Below, one piece after another: positions 1 to 12,900 of a stretch of 64,000 nucleotides of DNA. Position 1 is the stretch's first letter. Each line of letters starts with the position of its first letter. Location of the stretch: the NCBI RefSeq assembly GCF_001659605.2, contig NC_035162.2, positions 29,020,153-29,084,152 of the forward strand, in the 5' to 3' direction. This stretch comes from Manihot esculenta. Lineage: Eukaryota; Streptophyta; Magnoliopsida; Malpighiales; Euphorbiaceae. The notes beneath the pieces were generated by a model. It worked only from the letters and a program-made list of their open reading frames with translations, did no database searches and was not told where the DNA came from. Both the position numbers and the translations under genes were made by a program.

Positions 1-1
1 T

Positions 2-2647
2 AGACTTTGTATCGACTACAGGCAGTTGAACAAAGTCACTACCAAGAATAAGTACCCATTGCCAAGGATCGACGATCTATTTGACCAGCTAGCTGGAGCA
101 GGTTGTTTCTCCAAAATAGATCTGAGATCGGGGTACCATCAGTTGAGGATCATAGAAGATGATGTGCCGAAGACAGCTTTCAGGACCAGATATGGGCATT
201 TCGAGTTCCTTGTAATGCCGTTCGGGTTAACCAACGCCCCTGCAGCATTCATGGATCTCATGAACAGAGTGTTTAGTCAGTACCTGGATCACTTTGTTAT
301 TGTCTTCATAGATGATATCTTGGTGTATTCCAGGAATGCAGAGGAGCATGCCCATCATCTGAGGTTGGTTCTGCAGACCTTAAGGGAACATGGCTTGTAT
401 GCCAAGTTCTCCAAGTGTGAGTTCGGGCTGAGGAGCATTTCGTTCTTGGGGCATGTAGTGTCAGAGAATGGGATAGAGGTGGACCCCAAGAAGGTAGAAG
501 CTGTGGCTAACTGGCCTAGACCCACTTCAGTGACGGAGATCAGGAGTTTCTTGGGTTTGGCAGGTTACTACAGGAGGTTCGTTCAGGACTTCTCGAAAAT
601 AGCAGCTCCTCTGACCAGACTAACCAGGAAGAATCAGAAGTTTCTGTGGACCGACCAGTGCGAAGAGAGTTTTGAAGAGCTTAAGAGGAGGTTGACTTCA
701 GCACCAGTTTTAGCTCTGCCATCTAGTGATGAGGACTTTACAGTCTTTTGTGATGCGTCCCGTGTGGGACTGGGTTGTGTACTGATGCAGAATGAGAGGG
801 TGATTGCTTATGCTTCTAGGCAGCTAAAGAAGCATGAGTTGAATTACCCCACACATGACCTTGAGATGGCAGCAGTAATCTTTGCACTCAAGATGTGGAG
901 GCACTACCTCTATGGGGTAAAATGTGAGATCTTTACAGATCATAAGAGCCTGCAGTACATCCTGAGTCAAAGAGATTTGAATTTGAGATAGAGGAGATGG
1001 GTAGAGCTACTGAGTGACTATGATTGCAAGATTCAGTATCATCCGGGTAAGGCGAATGTCGTGGCAGACGCCCTAAGCCGGAAGTCACTAGGCAGTCTAT
1101 CCCACATCACGGCAGAGAGGAGACCAGTGGTGAAGGAGTTTTACAAGCTCATTGATGAAGGTCTACAGTTAGAGTTATCTGGTACAGGTGCTTTAGTGGC
1201 CCAGATGAGAGTGACACCTGTGTTTCTGGAGCAAGTGGCTCAGAAACAGCATGAGGACCCGGAGTTAGTGAAGATTGCCAGGACTGTTCAGTCAAGCAAA
1301 GATAGTGAGTTCAGATTTGACAACAAGGGGATCCTCCACTATGGGAGTCGATTGTGTGTACCAGATGACATAAGGCTAAAAGGAGACATTATGAGAGAGG
1401 CTCATAATGCAAGATACAGCGTTCACCCCGGAGCCACCAAGATGTATCAAGATTTGAAGAAAGTTTATTGGTGGCCAGCGATGAAGAAAGAAGTGGCACA
1501 ATTTGTGTCAGCCTGCAAAGTGTGTCAGAGGGTGAAGCTGGAACATCAGAAGCCGGCTGGAATGCTTAACCCGCTACCTATTCCAGAGTGGAAATGGGAG
1601 AATATAGCTATGGACTTCGTAGTGGGGTTACCGGTGACGTCCAACAGATTGTACTCCATATGGGTGATTGTGGAAAGACTCACCAAATCTGCTCACTTCA
1701 TCCCTGTCAGGAGTGGCTATTCTGTGGACAAGTTGGCGCAGGTGTATGTTGATGAGATCGTCAAGCTGCATGGGGTTTCTGTTTCAATAGTGTCTGATAG
1801 AGGGCCCCAGTTCACCTCCAGGTTTTGGCGGAGTCTGCAGAATGCCATGGGTACTAGGTTGGATTTCAGTACTGCCTTCCTCCCTCAGACTGATGGACAG
1901 TCAGAAAGGACCATCCAGACTATCGAGGATATGCTTACAATGTGTGTGCTGGACTTTGGCGGTTCTTGGAGGCAGCATCTACCTTTGGTGGAGTTTGCCT
2001 ACAATAACAGCCATCATGCTAGCATCAGGATGGCTCCATATGAAGCTTTATATGGGAGGAAGTGCAGGTCACCTGTTTGCTGGGAGGAAGTTGGAGAAAA
2101 GGCCTTGGCAGGGCCTGAGCTAGTAGAGATTACCAGCAGGGTGGTACCCATAATCAGAGAAAGGATCAAGACTACTGCAAGCAGACAGAGGAGTTATGCA
2201 GACATCTGCAGAAGACAGGTAGAGTTTCAGGAGGGGGATCTGGTATTGCTCAAGGTGTCTCCAATGAAAGGAGTGGTTCGCTTTGGGAAGAAAGGTAAAC
2301 TAGCCCCACGATACATCGGACCCTTTGAAATCTTGCAGAAGATTGGGAATGTGTCGTACAAGCTAGATTTACCTGCTTCAATGGCAAGAATCCATTCGGT
2401 TTTCCATGTTTCAATGTTGAGGAAGTTTGTGTCAGATCTGAGCAAGGTTCTTAGTGAGCCTAATGTGGAGATCCAAGAGGATCTCACCTATGTTGAGCAG
2501 CCAGTACAGATCATAGACACCCAGATCAGAAAGCTAAGAAACAAGGAAATCCCGATGGTGAAAGTCTTGTGGAACCACCACAATATGGAAGAGTGCACCT
2601 GGGAGACACGGGAGTCCATGTTCCAGCAATACCCTTATCTTTTCTAA
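2..2647 (+). pseudogene. E1 pol: RT, RNase H, integrase, chromodomain (one nonsense codon)
   Basis: One reading frame from position 2 to the TAA at 2645-2647, broken by a single TAG at 989-991. The sister copies have CAG here (LRQRRW), so this is a C-to-T nonsense change. Visible in order: RT with [12 protein letters not shown] and the catalytic FIDDIL; RNase H with the FCDAS aspartate and FTDHKSL; an HHCC integrase zinc finger (CKVCQR); the integrase core with [17 protein letters not shown] and the QSER glutamate; and a C-terminal chromodomain ending with [10 protein letters not shown]. The chromodomain is the chromovirus signature and in this family is thought to steer integration to heterochromatin. 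RNase H and integrase would not be made from this copy unless the stop is read through. The gag and protease part lies upstream of the window. Confidence 0.93.
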
Positions 2648-2718
2648 GGTAAGTTCCTTGTGAGTTTTATGTGCTTTGTATGTATGTTATGTGTATGCCA
2701 TGCTATGTGCTAGTTGAG

Positions 2719-2755
2719 GAATATTCGGGGACAAATGTTCTTAAGGGGGGGAGAA
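2719..2755 (+). other. E1 pre-LTR hairpin and polypurine tract
   Basis: An imperfect inverted repeat (2719-2740; arms GAATATTCG and CAAATGTTC) is followed at once by the purine tract AAGGGGGGGAGAA (2743-2755), which abuts the LTR. The purine tract is the expected plus-strand primer for reverse transcription. In sister copies the hairpin arms are perfect. Confidence 0.8.
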
Positions 2756-5004
2756 TGTAATACCCGGCTAGACTCCGGTATCGGAATTCCTACCGTCCGG
2801 TGGAATCTCGGATGTCGGAAGCCTCTAGTAGGGTAGAAACATGTTTTCATAAAATGTTTTAATGTTTTTCATGGTTTTAAGTAAAGAGGAAATGAGTTTT
2901 TGAATGAAAACAACCTTGGAGGAAAACCCAGGTTCGGCCGCCGAACATGCAGGCACTTCGGGTGTGCCTTAGGCCCCCGAAGGCATAAGTTGAGAAAAGT
3001 CCAGGTTCGGCCGCCGAACCTCAAGTTCGGCCACCGAACATGGCATGCATGCGGAGGCACGTTCGGCCCCCGAACGTGGCCTGGCCAGCCACTATAAAAG
3101 GGTCCCTTAGCCGAAAACGGGCGAGTTTTCTCCCCATTGTCGACCAAGGTGAGCTCTCCGCCGTTCCTCACCAATCCTTGAGTTTTTCCTTCAAATCTTT
3201 CAAGATTTTTACAAGTTTTTGCTTTGTTTTGAAGATTTTCGAGTTTAAAGCAAGTTTTAGAGCTTTGAGGTTCAAGAACTCAAAAAAAAAAATCTCCCAC
3301 CTCCGAGTTTAGGACGTCTCTCTCTCGATCTTCAAGAGGTAAGAGCCGATCTTAAGCTCATTTCATGTTTAAAGTAAGTTTTATGCAAGATCTATGGGGT
3401 AGAATGCATGTTTAGCTCATAGTTAGGTTTTTGAGTTTATGTTGTGTTTATGAGCAATGTGTTGTTGTTGTGTGTTGTAGTTGGGGTTTAAGTTAGTTTG
3501 AAACCCCTAGGAGCCAATGATTTGTATGAGTTATATACATGTTGGAAGTTTTGGAGGCAAATATGCATAGAAGAGCTGAGTTTCTGCCATTCTGGGAGAA
3601 ACCAGGTTCGGCAGCTGAAGGAACTTTCGGCCGCCTAACCCTCTTGTGGAGGCAGCCTTCGGCTGCCGAAGCTTGCCCCCGAAAGGAGACTTTCGTCTCT
3701 GTCTGGGAGTTTCGGCCGCCGAAAGTGCCGCCGAACATGCATGAGTTTCGTCTCTATCTGGGAGTTTCGGCCGCCGAAGGTGCCGCCGAACCTGCCTGAC
3801 TTTCGGCTCTGGAGGGACTTTCGGCCGCCGAACCTGCCGCCGAAAGTGCCCTGTCCAGCCTTCTTTTACATGTTTTGCATGATTGTTTCATGATGTTTCA
3901 GGGGGTTTTTGGGGAGTAGTTTAGAGTTATGTTCATGTTTGATTGGTCCCTCATTTGAGTCCACCTGTGTAGGTTCGGACCCGAGGAACCGAGGACCCCA
4001 GTAGTGAGTTCAGCTGCTTCTGAGTCCGTAGAGCTTCAGCTAGAGGTGAGTAGAATAACTCTTATGCTTTTAATAATAAAACCGTTTTAGCATGATTCAC
4101 GCATCATGAATGCCATGAGATATTTTAGGTTGTTTGCATTAGAAATCACGAATATGTTGCATAGCATAATATGTTGATGATGTGGATGAATGTTGAATGA
4201 TCCTTTAGTCCTCGTATGTTATGATATGATGATGATACGGTACGAAAGACCATTGAGGCCCATTCCCCTGGCATTATGGAACGTTATGTCATGCTATGTT
4301 ATGATTATGTAAGAGAAAGACCAGTGAGGCCCATTCTACGCCCCTGGCACAGTTGGAACATGTAGAGGACTATTAGTGACAGAATTCATCCTTGATGTGA
4401 TTAGCTGTGATGTGATGCATTTCATGTTATCATATGTTTCAAATGTTTTATTATTCTGCTCACTGGGCTCTAGTAGCTCACCCCTTTTCCCTAATCCCTC
4501 AGGATTGCAGGTACGGGCTAGACAGAGAAGTCAAGAAGAGTGAAGTCTTGTAATTGTGATAGTTAGAAAGTGGACATGATAAATTGTAAGATGATGTAAA
4601 AGTTATGAATAGTTATGTCATGTATGTGTTGATTATGAGATTGAGGTTTAGAAGTTGTGCTTGACCCTATGGATATTGTAATCCCTTTTGATACATGATC
4701 TTAATGTTTATTGATGTCTATGTTTAGCCAACTCAACACATGTTATGCCACCCATTGGGGGCATTGATGAGATCCCACAGAGGGGTTAAGTTTATGATTA
4801 TGGCTATGTTCAGTGCATGCACAGGTTGAGTTTGGTGTATGAGAAAATGAATGAAAGAAAAGTTTTAATTTTTACATATGTTGTTGATCATGTATGGGAT
4901 TAAGCAGGTTCACAGGATGTATGTTTGGCTTGCTACGGGTCCCGGCGGCCTTAAGTCGACCCGGATCCTAGCGCCGGTAGCGGTCCGATTTTCGGGTCGT
5001 TACA
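2756..5004 (+). repeat. E1 3' LTR
   Basis: 2249 bp, starting TGTAATACCCGG and ending GGGTCGTTACA. It contains a first cluster of GTTCGGCCGCCGAAC-like palindromes (about 2930-3080), a TATA box (3093-3099), a splice-donor-like GAG|GTAAGA (GT at 3339-3340), a second palindrome cluster (about 3605-3850), a second donor-like GAG|GTGAGT (GT at 4046-4047), and diverged ~60-bp minisatellite units near 4245-4370. Short ORFs on both strands here come from the palindromic repeats and are not genes. Confidence 0.93.
3093..3099 (+). promoter_or_regulatory. TATA box of E1 LTR
   Basis: TATAAAA in the context CACTATAAAAGGG. It is conserved in the same place in most LTR copies in the window and lies just downstream of the first GCC-box-like palindrome cluster. 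Transcription would start about 30 bp downstream. Confidence 0.75.
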
Positions 5005-5006
5005 GA

Positions 5007-7442
5007 GGTGGTTTTAGCTACTTCATAACGTTCATAGATTACTGTAACCGATATGGCTATATCTATCTGATGAAGTACAAATCTGAGACTTTTGAAAAGT
5101 TCAAAGAGTTTCAAAATGAAGTGCGAAACCAACTTGGCAAAAGTATAAAAGCCATTCAATCCGATTGAGGTGGAGAATACTTAAGCCAAGAGGTTATCAA
5201 TCATCTAAAAAGTGCATAATAGTTTCACAACTTACCCCTCTAGGAACACCTCAATGGAATGGTGTGTCTGAAAGGAGAAATCGAACTCTATTAGATATGG
5301 TTCGATTAAAGATGAGTCAAGCTGACCTTTCAACTTCCTTCTAGGTTTTCGCCCTTGAAACAGATGCATTCCTACTAAATAGAACTCTAACTAAAGCAGT
5401 TGAGAAGACACCATATGAAATATGGATTCAAAAAAAAAGCCCAACATGTCTTTTCTGAAGATTTGGGGTTGTGAAGCTCATGTTAAGCAATTAACATCGG
5501 ATAAGCTATCCGCCAAAACTTTAAAGTGCTTGTTTGTGGGATATCCTAAAGAAACTAAAGGATACTATTTCTACAATCCCGAAGAGAACAAAGTATTTGT
5601 TGCTCTAAAAGCTATTTTTCTAGAAAGAGAATTTATTCTCAAGAAAAATAGTGGGAATCGTATACAACTTGAAGAAATTCAAGTTTCACAAACTCCTATT
5701 CAACACAGTTTGGAAATAGAATCAAATTCACAACAAGTTGTGGAGCCCAAGCCCATTACATAAGACCTGAGAAGGTCCGGTAGGATTCGTCACGAGCCCA
5801 TAAGATATGGATTTCTTAGGACTAATGATAAAATTATAGAATTAATGGATCAAAATGATCTGGTTATCTACCGAGAAGCTATTGAGAGTCCTAACTCAGA
5901 AAGATGACTCGAAGCCATGAAATCTGAGATACAATCAATGTACGATAACCAAGTATGGACTTTGATTGATCCATTTGAAGGTTCTAAGATAATTGAATGC
6001 ACATGGATTTATAAACTCAAGGCCGATAATACCTTCAAAGGTAGACTAGTGTCAAAAGGTTTCAAGCAAACTCATGGTATAGACTATGATGAAACTTTTT
6101 ACCAGTGGTCATGCTCAAATCCATTAGGATTCTGCTTGCCATAGCTACACATCATGACTATGAGATATGGCAAATGGATGTCAAAATGGCTTTTTTTAAT
6201 GGAAACCTCATTGAGGATGTGTATATGATACAACCCGAGGGTCTTGTCGATTTAAAGAATCCTAATAAGGTTTGCAAGCTTCAAAGATCCATTTATGGAT
6301 TAAAGCAAGCATCCCGAAGTTGGAATCTTCGTTTTGATGAAGCAGTAACGGAGTTTGGCTTCCTCAAGAACAAAGATGAGCCTTGTGTGTGCAAGAAGGC
6401 TAGTGGGAGCATTATGGTGTTTTTAGTCTTATATGTAGACGACATCTTGCTCATTGGAAATAACATCCCAACATTGTGAAGTGTTAAGCAATGATTAGGA
6501 AAATATTTCTCAATGAAAGAATTAGGAGAAGACGAGACTATACTGGGTATAAAGATCTATAGAGATAGATCGCATCGACTCTTGGGACTAAGTCAAGAAA
6601 AGTACATAACCAAAGTACTGAAGAGGTTCAGTATGCTAGACTCCAAGAAAGGGTATATACCTTTATCACAGAGAGTAACTCTTAGTAAAGGGGATTGTCC
6701 CTCTACTAGAGAAGATAGAGAATACATGAGTAAGATTCCATATGCATCTGCTATTGGATCTATCATGTATGCCATGTTATGTGCTCGACTTGATGTCGCA
6801 CATGCACTAAGTATCATAAGTAGATATCAATAGGATCCAGGTGTAAAATATTGGATTGCTATTAAAGGGATCTTAAAGTACTTACGAAGGACTAAAGATA
6901 TTTTCTTAGTGTATGGTAGTCAAGAAGAGGTCGTCATAAATGGTTATGTCGATGCTGCTTTCCAAAGCAGCGTAGAAGACTCTAGATCGCAAAGTGGTTA
7001 TGTGTTTTATTTGAATGGAGGTGCTATAAGCTGGAAGAGCTCAAAGCAAGAAATTGTCTCTGATTCTACTATAGAGTCTAAGTATATTGTAGCTTGTGAA
7101 GCTGCTGAGGAGGCTGTTTGGATTAGAAAGTTTATTAAAGGATTAGGAGTTGTCCCAAACATCCTAGATCCATTAGAACTATTTTGTGACAACAGCGGGG
7201 CCATTGCACAGGCTAAGGAGCCCCGGTCACACTAGAAATCTAAACATATACTTAGAAGGTACCATCTCATCAGAGAGATCGTCGGAGAAGGGATCGTCAA
7301 GATAAGCAAGATTGTAAGTCAAGACAATGTACCTGATCCTCTAAGCAGTTAGTTAGAGACAAACATGAGGGACATGTTAGATCATTCAGGTTTAGAACTA
7401 TGCCTCATTGGGACTAGTTCTAGTAGGAGATTGTTAATGTAA
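5007..7442 (+). pseudogene. Copia pol remnant: integrase, RT, RNase H
   Basis: Fragments in shifting frames give a recognisable copia order. Integrase core: GGFSYFITFIDYCNRYGYIY, then SD-stop-GGEYLS (CGA to TGA at 5166-5168) and TPQWNGVSERRNRTLLDMVR. An integrase C-terminal region near 5422-5763 follows. RT: WTLIDPFEG, QMDVKMAFFNGN, the catalytic YVDDILLIGN (about 6433) and an RT tail (6513-6833). RNase H: YVDAAFQSS and SGYVFYLNGGAISWKS (6909-7235), then RYHLIREIVGEGIVKI. Several stops and at least three frameshifts, one in a run of nine A near 5429, make it non-functional. The last codons overlap the first bases of the LTR. Confidence 0.9.
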
Positions 7443-7628
7443 GCCGTAGTCCCATTTATATTGTAAAGACATTTTATCTACGATAAATAAAGATGAGGTA
7501 TTTGTTTTATCGTTTTGTTTATTACTGTGCATATTAAATTAATAAAACATCCTTGAATGTTGGGTCTGTTCAAGTTATTAAGTGTGAGGCACTTGGTAGT
7601 AAAACCTTAAAACTTTAAGGAGCAACAT
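7432..7628 (+). repeat. Copia 3' LTR, first segment
   Basis: Starts TGTTAATGTAAGCC just after the purine-rich TAGTAGGAGAT, the usual copia polypurine position. It is cut at 7628 by E2; AACAT at 7624-7628 is the left target duplication. Confidence 0.7.
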
Positions 7629-9857
7629 TGTAACGACCCGAAAATCGGACCGCTACCAGCGCTAGGATCCAGATCGACATAAGGTCGCCGGGACCCGTAG
7701 CAAGCCTAACATACATCCTGTATACTTGTTTAATCCCATACACGATCATACCTAAACATAAAACTGTAAACTTTTTCTTTTCTTTTACCAAACTTAACCT
7801 GTGCATGCACATAACCATAAACATAAAACCCCACACTGGGGCCCTCATCAAATGCTCCAATGGGGTAACATATCATACATTAAGCTTGGTTTACATAAAC
7901 ATCATTAAAAACATTTCAATAAAAGATCATGTAACCAAAAAGGGATTAACATACACTAGGGCCAAGCACAATTCTATCCTCGATACAATTCTTTACATTA
8001 CATCACATTATAACATTTTACAATACATGTCCACATCTAACTATTACATACATAAACTTCTATTCCTGGTGACTTCCTGGTCTAGCCCGTACCTGCAAAC
8101 CTAGGAGTTAAGCGAAAGGGGTGAGCTACTAGAGCCCAGTGAGCAGAATAGTAAAATATTATATTTAAAATTCATGCTTTTATGAAATGCATCACATCAC
8201 AAACAAATCACCTTAAGGATGAACTTGTCACCAATAGCCCTTAACATATCCAGTAGTGCCAGGGACGTAGAATGAGTCTTCCTGGACTTTCTCTTACATA
8301 ACATATCATAACATTCCAATATGTCAGGGACGTAGAATGGGTCTTCCTGGACTTTCCCTTACATAGTGCCAGGAACGTAGAATAGGTCTTCCTGGACTTC
8401 CGTACCATATCATCATCATATCATATCATACCATACAAGGGCTAATAGATTATCCAATGTTCACCCACATCAACATCATATTATGCAGTGCAACATATTC
8501 ATGAAGTCTAATGCAAACAACCTAATATATCTCATGGCATTCGTGATGCATAAACATGCTCAAAATTTATTTATTTACTTTGCAACATAAAGAGTTATTC
8601 TACTCACCTCAGGCTAGCTCTGAAAAGACACTGAAGCAGCTATCTCACTGCTGGGGTCCTCGGTTCCTCGGGTCCGAACCCACACAGGTGGACTCAAATG
8701 AGGGACCAAACATACATAACATGACTCTAAACTACTCCCCAAAAATCCCCTAAAACACCTTAAAATAAACATAGGAAACATGCAAAGGAAGGCTGAATAG
8801 GGCACTTTCGGCGGCAGTTTCGGCGGCCGAAAGTCCCTCCAGAGTTGAAACTCAGTCACCTTCGGCGGCCGAAAGTTCCTTCCAAAGACGAAACTCATGC
8901 ATGTTCGGCGGCACCTTCGGCGGCCAAAAGTCCCTTCCAGAGCCGAAAGTCCACTTTCGGGGGCAGGGTTCGATAGCCAAAAGCTTGCCTCCACAGGCAG
9001 GTTCGGCGGCCGAAAGTGCCTTCGGCTGCTGAACCTGAGTTCTTCCCAAGTGGCAGAACTCAGCCTCCTCATGCACATTTTGTTTTCCAAATCTTTCAAA
9101 CATGCATTTAGCTATTCTACAACATACATACATACATACATAAACATATAGGGGCCTCAAACTATCCTAAACCCCAACAACAACACAAAACAACTCAAAA
9201 TAACATACATTATCCAATAAACCAACATACACCCTAACATGCATCAACCCTCTTAAAACCCCTCAAAACCTTTATAAAACATACAAGGAGGGTAGGATCC
9301 AAGCTTACCTCTTAAAGATCTAGAGGAGAAACGATCCTTAACTTGGAGATAGGAGAAATCTAGCTCCTTGGGTCTTCAAGCTCCAAAACTTGATCTTAGC
9401 TTCAAAAACTTCAAAAACCAAGCAACCACTTGTTAAAACTTGAAAGATTTGAGGAAAAACATCAAAACCAACCATGGGAGGGCATGGACTCACCTCTGGC
9501 CGGAAATGGGGAAGAAAAATCGCCTATTTTCGGCCATGGGGCCTTTTATAGGTGGCTGGCCAGACCACCTTCGGAAGTCGAAGATGACTCCAAAACTCAT
9601 GCAAGTTCGGCGGCCGAACATGAGGTTCGGCGGCCGAACATGAGGTTCGGCGGCCGAACCTGGATTTCCCTCCATGGTCTTTTTCGTTCAAAACTCAATT
9701 TCTTTCTTACTTAAAACCATAAAATACATTAAAACATTTTATAAAAACATGATTTTACTCTTCTACAGGTTTCCGACATTCGGGATTCCACCAGACGGTA
9801 GGAATTCCGATACCGGACGGTAGGAATTCCGATACCGGAGTCTAGCAAGGTATTACA
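7629..9857 (-). repeat. E2 3' LTR
   Basis: 2229 bp. Compared with the 5' LTR of the same element it has a ~22-bp tandem duplication near 9795-9838 and a third copy of a GTTCGGCGGCCGAAC unit near 9604-9660. TATA box at 9544-9550 (minus strand). Minisatellite-like units carrying CAGGGACGTAGAATGGGTCT lie at about 8255-8400. Confidence 0.93.
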
Positions 9858-9894
9858 TTCTCCCCCCCTTAAGAACATTCGTCCCCGAATGTTC
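9858..9894 (-). other. E2 polypurine tract and pre-LTR hairpin
   Basis: Polypurine tract complement at 9858-9870. It is followed (upstream on the coding strand) by a perfect inverted repeat at 9873-9894 with 9-bp arms GAACATTCG and CGAATGTTC and a 4-base loop. Confidence 0.85.
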
Positions 9895-9931
9895 CTCAAC
9901 TGGCACATGCATATCATAAACATAAACATAC

Positions 9932-12900
9932 TTATGAAAACACATAACACTCACCTGAGAAGAGATAAGGATATTGCTGGAGCATGGACTCCCGTGTCTC
10001 CCAAGTACATTCCTCGACGTTGTGGTGATTCCAAAGGACTTTCACCATCGGGATTTCCTTGTTCCTCAACTTTCTGATCTGCATGTCTAGGATCCGTACT
10101 GGCTGCTCAACATAGGTGAGATCTCCTAGGATTTCTACATCAAGTTCACTAAGAACCTTGTCCGATCTGACACGAATTTCTGTAACATGGAAACATGGAA
10201 AATCGGATGGATTCTCTCCATAGATGCAGGTAAGTCCAGCTTGTACGATACATTCCCGATCTTTTGCAAGATTTTAAAGGGTCCGATGTACCGTGGAGCT
10301 AGCTTACCTTTCTTCCCAAAACGAATTACCCCTTTCATAGGAGACACCTTGAGCAATACCAGATCTCCCTCCTGAAACTCTACTTGCTTCCTGCGGACAT
10401 CTGCATAACTCTTTTGCCTGCTCACAGCAGTTCTAATCCTTTCTCTGATTATGGGCACTACTCTGCTGGTGATCTCCACTAGCTCAGGCCCTGCCAAGGC
10501 CCTTTCTCCAACTTCTTCCCAACAGAAAGGTGACCTGCACTTCCTCCCATACAAAGCTTCATATGGAGCCATCCCTATGCTAGCATGATAGCTGTTATTA
10601 TAGGCAAACTCCACCAAGGGTAGATGTTGCCTCCAAGAATCGCCAAAATCTAGCACACACATTCTGAGCATATCTTCTATTGTCTAGATGGTCCTCTCTG
10701 ATTGTCCGTCCGTCTGAGGATGGAAAGCAGTGTTGAAGTCTAGCCTGGTACCCATAGTACTCTGCAGACTCTGCCAAAACCTAGAGGTGAACTGGGGTCC
10801 TCTATCCGACACTATTAAAACAGGAGCCCCATGCAACCTGACAACTTCATCCACATAAACCTGCGCCAATTTGTCCACAGAGTAGCCACTCCTGATAGGG
10901 ATGAAGTGAGCAGATTTGGTCAGTCTGTCCACGATCACCCATATGGAGTCCAATCTGTTGGACGTCGCCGGTAACCCCACCACGAAGTCTATAGCGATAT
11001 TCTCCCATTTCCACTCTAGAATCGATAGTGGGTTAAGCATTCCAGCCGGCTTCTGATGTTCCAGCTTCACCCTCTGACATATCTCGCAGGCTGACACAAA
11101 CTGTGCCACTTCTCTTTTCATACCTGGCCACCAATAAACTCTCTTCAGATCTTGATACATCTTGGTGGCTCCAGGGTGAACACTGTATCTTGCATTATGA
11201 GCTTCCCTCATAATGTCTCCCTTTAAACTCACGTCATCTGGTACACACAATCTATTCCCATAGCGGAGGATCCCCTTGCTGTCGAATCTGAACTCACCAT
11301 TCTTGCCTGACTGAACAGTCCTGGCAATCTTCACTAACTCTGGGTCCTCATGCTGTTTCTGAGCCACCTGCTCCAGAAACACAGGTGTCACTCTCATCTG
11401 GGCTATCAAAGCACCTGTACTAGACAACCCTAACTACATCCCTTCATCAATGAGCTTATAGAACTCTCTCACCACCGGTCTCCTCTCTGCTGTGATATGG
11501 GACAAACTGCCAAGTGATTTCCGGCTTAAGGCATCTGCCACAACATTCGCCTTACCCGGATGGTACTGAATCTTGCAATCATAGTCACTAAGCAGCTCTA
11601 CCCATCTTCTCTATCTCAAGTTCAACTCTCTCTGACTCAGGATGTACTACAGGCTTTTATGATCTGTAAAGATCTCACATTTAATCCCATAAAGGTAATG
11701 CCTCCACATCTTGAGTGCAAAGATCACAGCTGCCATCTCTAGGTCATGTGTAGGATAATTCAACTCATGCTTCCTCAGCTGCCTAGAAGCATAAGCAATT
11801 ACCCTCTCATTCTGCATCAACACACAACCCAATCCCACACGGGACGCATCACAATACACTGTGAAATCCTCATTACTGTTAGGCAGAGCTAACACTGGTG
11901 CTGATGTTAACCTCTTCTTTAGCTCTTCAAAACTCTCTTCACACTGGTCAGTCCACATAAACTTCTGATTCTTCCTAGTCAACCTGGTCATAGGAGCTGC
12001 AATCTTAGAGAAGTCCTGAACGAACCTCCTGTAGTACCCTGCCAAACCCAAAAAGCTCTTAATCTTTGTCACTGTAGTGGGTCTAGACCAGTTAGCTACA
12101 GCTTCCACCTTCTTGGGGTCCACTTCTATTCCATTTTCTGACATAACATGCCCCAAGAATGAAATGCTCCTCAACCAGAACTCACACTGGGAGAACTTGG
12201 CATACAAGTCGTGTTCCCTCAAGGTCTGCAGAACCAATCTCAGATGATGGGTATGCTCCTCTGCATTTCTGGAGTACACTAAGATATCATCTATGAAAAC
12301 AATAACAAAGTGATCTAGATACTGACTGAAAACTCTGTTCATGAGGTCCATGAATGCTGCAGGGGCATTAGTTAACCCGAATGGCATCACAAGGAACTCA
12401 TAGTACCCATATCTGGTCCTGAACGCCGTCTTTGGCACATCTTCTTCTCTTATTCTCAGCTGATGGTACCCGGATCTCAAATCTATCTTGGAGAAACAAC
12501 CTGCTCCTGCTAGCTGGTCGAAAAGATCATCGATCCTAGGCAACGGGTACTTGTTCTTGGTAGTGACTTTATTCAACTGCCTGTAGTCGATACAAAGTCT
12601 AAAGGATCCATCTTTCTTTTTCACAAACAATACTGGAGCACCCCAAGGTGAGGTACTCGGTCGGATGAAACCCTTATCTACCAGCTCTTGCAACTGATCT
12701 TTCAACTCTTTCAACTCAGCTGGTGCCATTCTGTAGGGAGGGATAGAGATCGGTCTGGTTCCAGGCATCAACTCTATTTCAAACTCTATCTCCCTAGCAG
12801 GTAGTAAACCTGACAGCTCGTCTGGGAAAATATCTAAAAACTCCCTGGCCACGGGCACTAAGGGGGGCTCTCTAACATGACTATCCAGCTCTCTCACATG

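Larger units (their letters stand above)
1..5004 (+). mobile_element. Ty3/gypsy chromovirus E1, 3' part (pol end and 3' LTR)
   Basis: The window opens inside the reverse transcriptase of a Tekay/Del-like gypsy element. Pol runs to 2647, followed by a hairpin, a polypurine tract and a full 3' LTR ending in TTACA at 5004. Copia integrase coding sequence starts directly afterwards, so E1 inserted into a copia element. The first five flanking bases (GAGGT, 5005-5009) should be the right target duplication; the left copy lies outside the window. Confidence 0.93.

Noticed and set aside
7805..8104. 99-aa ORF in the E2 3' LTR (also 15266-15685)
   Set aside because: Both lie in paired LTRs in antisense to the element and have low-complexity composition; no family recognised.
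8614..9160. Overlapping ORFs of 80-160 aa on both strands in LTRs, with repeating FGGR, SAAEG and RRPKVP motifs (also near 3493-3799, 16309-16801, 24445-24839, 34640-36616, 44450-45497, 52608-53002 and 58225-58738)
   Set aside because: They are by-products of the GC-rich GTTCGGC/GCCGAAC palindromes, appear on both strands at once, have no start context or conservation as protein, and sit inside LTRs.
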